NCBI GenBank assembly: GCA_001557505.1
Contig: LSAX01000013.1
Location: forward strand, 186,001-250,000
Direction of reading: 5' to 3'
DNA: 64,000 nucleotides
From: Reticulascus tulasneorum
Taxonomy: Eukaryota; Ascomycota; Sordariomycetes; Glomerellales; Reticulascaceae
Notes under the pieces: model-generated
Seen by the model: only the letters and a program-made list of their open reading frames with translations
Told to the model about the DNA's origin: nothing
The model's database searches: none
In this document: one piece after another, positions 46,444-56,470 of the stretch
Layout: every line of letters begins with the position of its first letter
Numbering within the stretch: position 1 is the stretch's first letter
Made by a program: the position numbers and the translations under genes

Positions 46444-49400
46444 TTATGCTAGTGGTTGGTCATTCTCCTCCAGCCAAGCCGTCAGAGTTGCCAGTGTAGA
46501 CACCGCGTACGGATGATCTAAGCCTAATACCCTTTGCTGGAGCTCAGAGCAACTTTGTATCAGATCAAGAGCATCTCTGTGACGACCTATATCTTTGTAA
46601 ATAAAGGCGAGATTGCTCATGCTGACCAGTGTGTCAGGATGGCTCGGACCCAGCACCCTTGAGGAAGATTTAAGTTCCATTGCTTGCAGTTTCTCTGCCT
46701 CTTCCCATCGACCCTGATGCCAGTACGTTAACGCTAAGCTAGCCATACTAGCTAGCGTAGAGGGATGATTGACCCCAAGCTTCGTCTTACGAGTTTCCAT
46801 CACTTGTAAACCTAGCTTCTCGGCCTCATCCCACCGGCCTTGATCCCGGTAGATTGACGCTAGGTTAGCCATGCTGGTTAGTGTAGAGGGATGATTAGCC
46901 CCAAGCTTCGTCTTCTGAACGTCTATTACCTGCACCTCTAGCCTCTCAGCCTTCCCCCATCGACCCAGTTCCCAGTATGTTGATGCTAGGTTAGCTATAC
47001 TAGTCAGCGTATCAGGATGTTCCTCTCCAAATATATTCTTGCTCGTCTCCATCACATATACTTCTAGCGTTTCAGCCTCAGTCCATCGACCTTGATCCCG
47101 GTACGTCGACGCTAGGTTGGCCATACTAGTCAGCGTGTCAGGGTGCTCAGGCCCTAGTACCCTCTTCCTCGTCTCCATCACATATACTTCTAGCTTTTCA
47201 GCCTCAGTCCATCGACCTTGATCCCGGTATGTCGACGCTAGGTTGGCCATGCTAGTCAGCTTGTCAGGGTGCTCAGGCCCCAGTGCCCTCTTCCTCGTCT
47301 CCATCACATATACTTCTAGCGTTTCAGCCTCAGTCCATCGACCTTGATCCCGGTACGTCGACGCTAGGTTGGCCATACTAGTCAGCGTGTCAGGGTGCTC
47401 AGGCCCTAGTACCCTCTTCCTCGTCTCCATCACATATACTTCTAGCTTTTCAGCCTCAGTCCATCGACCTTGATACCGGAACGTCGACGCTAGGTTGGCC
47501 ATACTAGTCAGCGTGTCGGGGTGCTCAGGCCCTAATAGGTCTCTCCTAATATCAATAGCTCCTTTCTGAAAACCTTCCGCATCTTTCCACTGGCCTTGGT
47601 AATCAAAGAGCCCCGCGACAGAGTGGAGAAGAGTAGCCTTTGCTATCCCTTCGTCTCTTGAACCAGTCCCATCGTTGCCAAGCACCGTATGTGCATGCGC
47701 AAGGTATGCGACACATACAGCCTGGCTTTCATGCCTGCCATACGGGTAACAATGCGACACTGCTAATAGTGCTTGGCCCTCGAAGTGCCTTGCTGCGCCC
47801 TTTTCGTCGAGCCAGTCCTGCGTAGCGACTTGTACAAGTCGGTGCATGCCAAGGACATTGTCTTTCTCCTCTTGTACGAGAGAAAATGCCTTAAGCATAC
47901 CGACTGCCTTCGTAAGTGGAAGTACCCCTTTAGGCTCTTGCTGCTGCTTGCCGTAGTCGGCCAGAAATTCCAACGGAATAGCCTGTGGGCCAAAGAAGCT
48001 CATGAGTGAGAGAAGCTCACTCGCGAAGGCATCATCCAGCTGGATCTGCTCGAATGATAGAATCAGTGTCTCTGCTAACGTACGAGTCTTCAAGTTTCTG
48101 CCAATCTCAAACTCCGTGTTGAATAACTCGACGTGATGCTGGTTCCTGTCCATAAGCTGTAGATACTTGCTAACGGTCATAGTTTTAGCTCGGATAAAAC
48201 CTGCCGCGTGGACGAGTGCAAGAGGTAGATGTTCTAGCCGAGAAGAAAGTGCCGCTAATTCAGCGGAGGAACAGTTAACTCCCTCAAGTGTGGTATGAAG
48301 TAGCTCTTGTGCCTCGTTTGTATGCATTGCTGCGACGTCGATGGAGACAGATCCCTTGGGAAGACCCGAGCTAACCTGCTTACTCCTGGTCATGATGAGG
48401 ATTGATCCGTGAACGCACTGGGGAATGTAACATTCGAGGTTCTCTTGTTGAGTGGACGCGCTGTCAGCCATTGAGTGGTCAAAAAGGAATTGCGGGTCGT
48501 CGGCATCATCGATGACCATCAACCACTGACCACGGTCTTCCCTCTCCAGCCACCACTTCACCATCAACATAATGTCCACCTCAGGATCTTCATATCCAGG
48601 AATTTCGAATATTTGTGCGATTGAAGCGTATGACTGGCGGAGGCTCTCGACATCGCTTCCGTGGACCCAGAATACTGATACATCCGGACATGCCTTTTGC
48701 AACCAGTACACGTACGCAAGTGCAATCTGCGTTTTCCTGTGATAGATTAGCAAAGGCCACCTCGAACAGTGGCGAAATTACCCGATGCCTCCCACGCCGA
48801 TGAGGGCGACCATCTGGGCCAACGTGCTTGGTTGATGCTGCCCGTGGCCGAACTGATGTTTCAGCTCTTCGAGGACGTTGGAGCGTCCAATAAAGTACCG
48901 ATTCTCGGCGAATGGCACAAGAACTATTCTTCTGTTAGCCTGGTCCGACAAATTTGATACACTCGACGCACAATACGTGCCGAGAACCTCGACCGTCTTG
49001 ACCGAACCAAGGAGCGTAACGCATCCGGGATCTGAGGTAATGATTAAGTAATTTCCGCACAACGCTTGTGGCAATAAGCCCTCAAAAGCGAGATACAGAG
49101 AAGTTCTGAAGTTTATTCCATCCAAGACCATGAGCCAAGAGCCACTGAATGACCACGTGAGATAGTGTACAAGGTGTCGTCTCCTCACAGACGCATTTCC
49201 GGCTGTGGCGATAATAGTCGGGAAAAGGTCGGCCATCTCAGCCAAAGACCGATTGATACTATCTTCGGTACTTGCGTTTATCCAGAAGATGGAGAAGGGG
49301 CTGTCTTTTTGGAGTCTGTGAGCGAGTTCGCAGGCAATAGTTCGTTTTTCCATACCCGATAGACCAGCAAGCACAACCCTAACTTGCTGGTCCGACTCGG

Positions 49401-51691
49401 GCCCTGATATGAGAATTTCTTCCAGCTGATCCATGACGTGTTCTCGACCTTTGAATTCTGCTTTCCTAAGAGGAATATGGGTGGTTTTGGGCCCCACAAA
49501 GGGCTCTAAGCTTCATCAGCATAGTCACCACAACTGGGATCGAATACGTTGGCCACTTACCCCATGTTCCGTTGCCGGGACAGTATGGAGGTGCTGCATA
49601 TCGTGACGAAGAACTCAATTCATCGATTGCGTCCTGGAATAGGATGGACCACTGTTCCGCATCTATTTCGTCGCGCATCATGATCATTGCGTGAAGTCTG
49701 TCGGCCCTAGCTTGCCAGACGTCGAATGCGGCTTCATCAGAATCCGGTGGCACCGTTACGGCACCAGTTTCCAGATCATGCATGGTTTCAGAAAGTTGCC
49801 TGGCCGAGATGGTAGGGTATTGCAGCTTGGCAGTGGCATTGTTGGTGGATTGAGTATCCGACAGGACGGCATACGTTCGCACTGTCGCACTTGTATTGTT
49901 CTCCGATAGGTTGACTACGGTTTCAGGAAGAGCTCGAAGGGCAAATTCGTGCAAGTGGGCCAAGATGTGATCGTCGATGCCGGCCGTCAAGGAATCGCTC
50001 GCAAAATCACAGAGAGGACAGGATAGTTGCCCGATCATTTGTCGCTTATTGATGTCGGCGAAAATACTCTGTTCTTGCGGCGCAATTAAATCTGGGTGCA
50101 TTTTCACCACGTGCGATGTCCAGGCCTCAGCCGTCGGAAAGAATTGTTTCGGCGTGTGAATACTTGTTTTACTTCCTGCCTTGACTCCGTCACCGTAAGA
50201 GCAGTAGTCGCAAGTCCAACATGGAACAGAGTGCTCTTCGAGCATATGGGCGAGCAGTTTTTGGGCAGTTAAGTACATCTCATCTGGAACGACGCAGTCA
50301 TCGAAGATGCAGGAGTAGGGAACAAGGTCTTCGGCAACATGTGCCCTGCATCAAACATGTCAACGAACCGAACGGCTCGCAAAAGGGACACACGAGGGTA
50401 CTATACTTACTTCCAACTCTCTCTGTATCTTGGCTCAGCATACTCTGCCGGCAACAGATCGTCGCAGTATGGACATATCAACGAGCCGTTCATATCTCGG
50501 GACGGACAACGAGGATACGTCTGGGACGCACCAATTCGTGTCATATTTGTGACTGCCGATACCTGTTTCCGGGCCAGAATCAGCTTGAACCTTTCGTCGA
50601 GATCAGAGCCAGCCTCGGTGATAGTAGCGGTAGCGGTGACGGTTTGTGACTGGCCAGCCTCACTGCTCGCCTGCGGGGTTGGACGTGACACCGCCAAGCC
50701 GGGATTTGGCTGCTGCGGAACGACTCGACTGGCTGCTGCTTGAGATGACGTGCCTGCCATGCCGGGAGATTTCACCAGTGGTCCCGGTTGCTGAGTTGAC
50801 CTCATTAGGCCGGTTCGCAACTGGCGAGACTGAGCCATAACCTGGATTCGATTTCTCCTGAGGATATTGGCACGGATGAGGCGTTGCTGGACCTTGCCTA
50901 GTCTTGTAAAGTCTGAGACGCGAGTCATCTTTGCCGAGGCAGACAGATCCCGAACTTCGGAGTCTTCAAATGCCCTCAGGATGACAACGGTGAGGTGCTT
51001 GCGAAGATCCACAAACGTACTTTCGTCCAGCGAGGCATCTGCTTTTCTAAATCTGTCCTTGTTTCCAGATTTTCGAATCGCCACGGCGAGTCGAGAGAGC
51101 TGACCAAGGATTGATTTGACATAGGACATATGCTCGGCCACGATAGGGTCCTCGACGACCAAGTCCTCGGGGACCGAGTCCGAGGCACCAGATATGACGG
51201 CCCAGGACAGAGGGCTCTCAGGCCTCTCCTCATCTGATAACTCCTTGGTCGGTCCAGCATCACTCGCTGTGGCTTCAACCTCTTGCAGGGCTGCGTGACC
51301 GTCAGCCAGGCCAAGGACCAGAGCAACCGGGCAGGCACAACTCACCAACAATGGCATCGAAGCACGTCTCTACCGAGTCGGTTAGAGCACGAATTAGGCC
51401 GCAGATGGCCGCCCGAGCATCTCCTTTCTTCCTTAAGCAATGACCCAGGGATGACCTGCTGGTGCTGATCGCCTTGGTGGCCGCACACCACAGGTTGAAG
51501 TCTCCCTGCGCGGAGTGGAGCCATCCCTGCTGCGCCACAGCAGGGTTGGCGACACATACCTCAAAAATATGCTTGCACCGCCGGGCGATGGCGGATATCT
51601 CAGCGTTTTCATTCATGTGAGTTACGGAATCCAGCTCAATGGTGAGGCGAGGCGACTTATCGATACCGAGCGGGGGAAACGAATCCGGCAT
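46444..51691 (-). CDS. NLR: zinc-finger module, tandem NB domains, TPRs
   Basis: Five exons (51691-51346, 51290-50411, 50345-49561, 49505-48782, 48736-46444) encode 1675 residues. The N-terminal ~370 residues are helical and then low-complexity. Cys/His pairs of C2H2 type follow at 388/391, 421/426, 451/454/457 and 518/521/535/539. A first nucleotide-binding domain (GREHVMDQLEEIL, from ~690) has a degenerate P-loop, GLSGMEKR, at 718-725. A second (FIGRSNVLEEL, from ~875) has an intact GVGGIGKT at 907-914, completed across intron 4, and Walker B WLMVIDDADD from 983. TPR repeats of 42 residues run from 1314 to the end. NB plus TPR proteins are STAND sensors in which repeats bind a ligand and oligomerise to activate effectors. 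The downstream effector here is unknown. The adjacent protease and gasdermin genes are candidates. Confidence 0.85.
46525..47532 (-). repeat. TPR repeat array, eight 126-bp units
   Basis: Eight consecutive 42-codon units start at 47532 on the minus strand and run to 46525. Units 1-4 (47532-47029) are nearly identical in DNA and protein. Units 5-8 are increasingly diverged. A partial ninth unit ends the protein. Confidence 0.9.
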
Positions 51692-52038
51692 CGTCGGGGT
51701 AGGGCGGTGAGATGAACATGGCCAGAAGCTTACTTGTGGTCACATGACATAACGCTTTAGACCTGTCGGGTCGTAAACAATGTCAGCTGCTAAGAAACGC
51801 TTCTTCTTGATCAGCAAATTCATATGATGATCACTGATAAATTAAGAAGGCTGTTCACTAGATATTTAGAGAGTACCCAATAGCTCTCGGGCCTCACTGT
51901 CACTCCATGTTATTGGGTGTCACGGCGACCGATATCCACTCGAACATCTGGATGCACCTGGAAATCGGAGCAAAAGGCACGAGTGGGACAAACGCGGACA
52001 CAAGATGAATAGCCTTTTAACTCGAACTGAGGGTCTAT
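51692..52038. other. Spacer between S8 protease and NLR
   Basis: 347 bp between the protease stop and the NLR start, same strand. It must hold the protease terminator and NLR promoter. No clear motif recognised. Confidence 0.4.
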
Positions 52039-55000
52039 CTAGGGTGTATATCCTCCCAGACCATGTTTGAGCATCTCACGAATCAAGTTCGGTTCCAGGG
52101 CTTTGAAAAACCGCTTGGGATAGACGAGGTCGTAGCCCCCCTTCCGGTTCTCCTTGGACATCATGTGGAAGATAATCCTCACGCCTTCGGGACTCATAGG
52201 ATCCGTATTCCAGCCGAGGTCCCCTAGATTCATGCGTATGTAACCGATGACGAATGCAGCGATGGACACTGCGACCGGGGTGGCAAACGATGTCCCTGAC
52301 ATACGCCTATACCCGACGTCCCCCTCCCTTCGCATCGGCCAGGACGACTTAATGCCGTCGCCCAGCACGGTAAAGTTGTCCTTCCCCGTTTCCCTCGGCT
52401 CTGCCGTCGGATTGAAGTCTGAGCAACTGCCGTGACCTGTGGCCGAATGAATGCAGAGCACCCGGTCATACTTGCCCGGATATGTGCGTGGCATGTTGGC
52501 GCCGTCGTTGGAAGCCGAAGAAAACATGATGATATTTTCTTTTAAGCATTTCTCGACCTCTTGCTTGACCGTGTCGGGGCCACCCGCCTTGTGGTAGCCA
52601 AATGACATAGAGATCATGTCGACATGCCATACCGTTCGCGCCCAGCGCAGCGCCTGTAGTTCGGTCGGTTAGCCAAAACAATAAAGAAATAAAGTTAAAA
52701 TAAAATAAAATAAAATAAAAAAAGGGGGAGAGGGAGGGGCCAACTAGCTTCAACGATCCGATCTCGATTCACGGATAGCCGCGAATCGGTGACCTGGGCA
52801 ATGTACAGCTCGATGTTCGACGTCAGATCGAGTACAATGCCGGCGATATGGGTACCGTGGCCAGACGGGTCCACTCTCGCATCGCCACCATTCACAAACG
52901 ATTTATACTCCACAATTGGCTTGCCCAGGAAGTCCTGATGGTTGGCGTCGGCGCCAGTGTCGAGAATGGCAACCTTTATACGTTGCGGCTCGCGACCGAT
53001 CCGGAATTCAGTGCGCATCATCTTGAAGGCCTTGACCCACTTGTCCGCTTGATCGCACCTGCCCGTTGTTAGCGCTTGTCGCCTAAGCTAATATATCGGA
53101 ATCAGAGGGTCTTTACAGGGCTGTGGGAACATCATGGCCGTCCTCGGCGCCAAAGAGCGGGCATTCGTCTTCATCGTCCTCTTTCTCCTCCGCACGCGTA
53201 CTGTGGTGCAATGGCCGATCTGAGTTGTCGTCTGCGAAGGAGTCCGGTGAGTAAGACGGCTGTGGTTGTTGAGTGGCGATCTGAGACAATTCGGGCGACG
53301 AGGGAAGAGGGAAATCGGAGTGGGATGGCGCACCAGCCTCGTTGAAGTCGATGGGATCGGGTGTGAAAGCCTCGGGCCGCTGTTCCCCAGAGAGCCACAT
53401 GGTGGAAAACAGATTATCAAGAGGCCAGACGACGGCCGCGTACAAGCTGTCGCGCGTCCTATTGGGATCCAGACGCGACGTGTCCGGCTTCACGCAAATT
53501 TCGATCGCCTCAGCTAGCGGCAGAGGAGCCCGCTTCCGCCGAGCCTTCCACTCTAGAGAATTGAGGACACTGGAAGCGGCAATGTGGGCGGCGTTCGCGC
53601 GTTGCTGGTCGTTCATGTTGAGCGAATCTTCGCCGCCGGGGACCATAATGGGTCGTCCGAGCTCTATCTCGAGAAGCACAATGCCCAAGGCTAGAACTTT
53701 TGGCAGAATGTGGGTTCGGCCGCTGGTATGTTCCGCCGCTGTCTGCGGTGTCGTGCTCACCCGAGGCGTCGAGGATCGCAAGTCAGCTAGGATGAAGGGC
53801 TGGTGGCTGAGCGGGGCTATCTGTTGTCGCTCTTCTAAGCCATCCAGATCCTGTCGCATGAAATGCACAGCGTCCTTGATCCAATATTCGGTGATCCAAT
53901 CCAGGTCGTAAAACATCCAGACCGCCTTGGCCAGGAGGTACGACAGAAGCAGCCTGCGTTGCTCGTCGGTCCTCATGCTGGCTGATGCAAGCAGCCTGGC
54001 AAGAGACACGCTTGGTGCTCGAAGAGATATCCTAGGCTCGCCGGGCAGCTCAACTCCCTCTTGAAACAGACCGTTGTTGGAGGCGCTGAGCTTCACGAGC
54101 GAGGGATCGCGGTCTCGGACAAGGGTGCAGAGCTCGGCGATCTTCTCGCCAACTTGCTGGAATTTGGCGGCGGATCTGCAAGCAGCCACGCTACGGGTCT
54201 CGACAGCCGGCACCCAAGCCATCCAAGCCAGTACTTGGACGTAGGCCGGTCTCTCGAGATCCGCACCGTGGGGAACGTCAGCCACCGATCAAGCCAATCT
54301 TAGATCGCCACAGGAAACATACCCCTGGAGAAACGCGCGTATGCGAGTCTCCCTCCAGTCGCCGGATGCTCTCCCGTCCTCGACATGAACATGTAGAATA
54401 AACATGTCAATGATGACATCGTCGCCGGATCGGGTAGGACCCAACGCAAAGTTCAGCGACATGTTCGCCTTGAAGTGCCCGACCTCGACGCCAACGACCT
54501 TCGGGCAGTGGGCGAGCCTGCACAACGTCGCGTACAGCTCGCGGAGACACTCGCAGGTGGTGTTCTCGGCTCTCGGCTTCGACCGGATGCCGTCTCGAAG
54601 CTGGGAAGCCTCGGACCCCCGGGGTGGCGTCTCGACCGGTGCAAACGCTCGAAAGGATTGGCGCAAGGCTTTTCGGGAGAGCGTGCCCTTTGCCCCCGAT
54701 CCCGCCAGCCCCACAATGCACACCCGTGCTAGCCGCTGTCCCACTTTCTGGTTGTTGGCTACCAGGTGGAGGCGAGGATACGATTTCGGATTGAAGCGAT
54801 TCGGAATCGGTGGCGGCGGTTCGAAGCGATTGGGCCACTGCGCGCAATAGTTGGTTAGCAACGCGAATTGATGCAAGTTTTGGGTCTGAGCCAGTCGGCT
54901 TGCCGTTGATAGTCTCTCGAGAGCGGCGAGAAGCTCGCAGACCTTTTCCTCGGTCTGAGTACCGCTCTTCAGTCGCTCCTCGACAGCATCCAGCTGTGCC

Positions 55001-55197
55001 TCCAGCACTGTCAGGAAGGGTCGTGGGCTAGACTTCGTGTCGGAAGCGGCGACCGACTTTTTGGGGGTTGGCGCGACATCGCCGGAGCAATCGAGGAGGC
55101 CGGCCAATGCATGGCGAACTTCAGTACCGAGGCCGCCCGTCGCCTTAATGGCGAGTCGGTCAAGCTGTTGTCGTCTTGGCTCTCTGGGGGTAGCCAT
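52039..55197 (-). CDS. Intracellular subtilase with DUF7580-like N-terminus
   Basis: Four exons (55197-54323, 54250-53117, 53058-52749, 52653-52039) give 977 residues. No signal peptide is visible, so it is probably cytosolic. The N-terminal ~620 residues are helical. LLLSYLLAKAVWMFYDLDW (~392-410) and HILPKVLALGIVLLEIELG (~472-490) are the signature of DUF7580, a module linked to fungal NLR and cell-death proteins. The S8 domain follows with Asp703 in ILDTG, His737 in SGHGTH, Asn822 in SSASND and Ser895 in SGTSFATP, all intact. Intron 3 (52748-52654) is placed with a GC donor to keep RIVEA-LRWARTV. Divergent from the gasdermin-like gene at 430 bp. It resembles HET-Q2-type proteases that cleave gasdermins. 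The partner is inferred from position. Confidence 0.84.
52696..52720 (+). repeat. TAAAA microsatellite in intron
   Basis: Five TAAAA units followed by extra A and a G run, inside the third intron of the subtilase gene. Confidence 0.9.
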
Positions 55198-55627
55198 GGT
55201 CGACGGTAGCGACCTAGCACGAGCGGGGAAGAATTGGGAGTACCGTAGGAGCGGACCGGCGTCTTACTCTCCCTCGGGGCCAGAGTTGACTGCAAAAGCA
55301 TCGGGTGTTATCACGCTATGTTATCACGCTAGCCAAGGGCCTTCGACCCGAGCGGCAGTAGGCGGACGAGGCATCGAATATCCCTCAGCTCCCACAAGTC
55401 CAGGTTGGATCGGTCTGGACGGGGCCCGTGCTGCTCCTGATGGCTCGCTTCATTGGCCAACTGCGCTGGGACAACGGCGGCTTTGGGACGATGGTCCATT
55501 CCAAATGTTTTGTCCAGCGCCAACCCACAAAATTCTATCCATCGTAAAACTTCTGGACTGGAACACAATTCCATCTTTCTTCGACGGGAGTGAGTCAGTA
55601 TAAAGCTCGTAAGGGGCCGACGCAGCG
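55198..55627. promoter_or_regulatory. Bidirectional promoter of protease and gasdermin genes
   Basis: 430 bp separate the two divergent start codons, so the protease and its presumed substrate share this control region. No TATA or known factor site was recognised with confidence. Confidence 0.5.
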
Positions 55628-56470
55628 ATGAAAGGTGACCCCGAATTTATCATCCTCAAGCACGCTGCATGGGTGTCGGCCGAATTCGAGAAGAGCATCC
55701 TTGGCGCCATCATCAGGCATCCGCTCTCCCCGTCGACCGACCACGTTCCCAGCGCTCCGCTTCAATATAATAAATACGACCTACTAGAGCGCACGGCCAC
55801 CGATTTTGTCCTCGCCAACACGGGCGCCGCCGCTAGCGAAGTGAGCGGCGCGGTCACGACCATCGCCAACTTCGCGATCAAGGGTAGAACTGAGGACAAG
55901 ATCCACCTCCAGGGCAAGTTACTGCGTATCAAGCGCCTCCAGCAGGTGGGCGAATTCTGGGCCGGCCTCCGGTCCGACCCGGCCGTTAAGTCAACCGTTC
56001 CCGGCTGGATATCCTTCTACAACACTTGGCCCGCCTGCTTGGTCGTGGGCATCATGATCTGCGAGGACGTCGAGCTCGGCGTCAACACTGTGACATCGGA
56101 CCAGTGCCTGGCCACCGGCGAGGTTCCCGTCGGCGCCATCGCCCTTGCCGTTGGCGCACCCGCACCACTCGGCAACTCAGTCAACCCAAAACTCACCGCC
56201 TACAAGAGTCGCGAGGCCGCAACCGGCTTTGAGGCTAGATTTAGCAGCAGCCAGATATTTGCCGTTGAGCTACGGAAGGTTACGACCGAGCGTTTCCACT
56301 GGAAGGAGCTGAAGCTGAAGAGTGACGGTCCGGGCAACATTGACCCTTCCCGTCTGGCGAGTAATGAGTCAGACGAGGACAAAGACGACGACCTCGACAA
56401 GCCAATTGACCCTGAGGACTTGATTTGTGTCGAGCTTGACTCCAAGGACTCTAGTGATATGGCACACTGA
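55628..56470 (+). CDS. Gasdermin-like pore-forming protein (HET-Q1/RCD-1 type)
   Basis: Single exon of 280 residues with no signal peptide. The N-terminal pattern (FIILKHAAWVSAEFEKSILG, then IIRHPLSPSTDHVPSAPL), a YDLLERTATDFVLANTG segment and a later VPGWISFYNTWPACLVVGIM with a GAIALAVGAP strand match the fungal gasdermin family as I know it. The C-terminal ~35 residues are acidic and short, as expected for the fungal form, which lacks the large autoinhibitory domain of animal gasdermins. Family members bind acidic phospholipids after proteolytic removal of this tail and kill the cell. The divergent S8 gene is the presumed activator. This is a cell-death effector of the fungus itself. Identification is by recognised pattern, not by alignment. 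Confidence 0.82.
   Translation: MKGDPEFIILKHAAWVSAEFEKSILGAIIRHPLSPSTDHVPSAPLQYNKYDLLERTATDFVLANTGAAASEVSGAVTTIANFAIKGRTEDKIHLQGKLLRIKRLQQVGEFWAGLRSDPAVKSTVPGWISFYNTWPACLVVGIMICEDVELGVNTVTSDQCLATGEVPVGAIALAVGAPAPLGNSVNPKLTAYKSREAATGFEARFSSSQIFAVELRKVTTERFHWKELKLKSDGPGNIDPSRLASNESDEDKDDDLDKPIDPEDLICVELDSKDSSDMAH

Noticed and set aside
48736..49505. NLR as two separate genes
   Set aside because: Intron 48781-48737 has good GT and CACAG signals and restores the P-loop GVGGIGKT across the junction, so one gene is the better reading.
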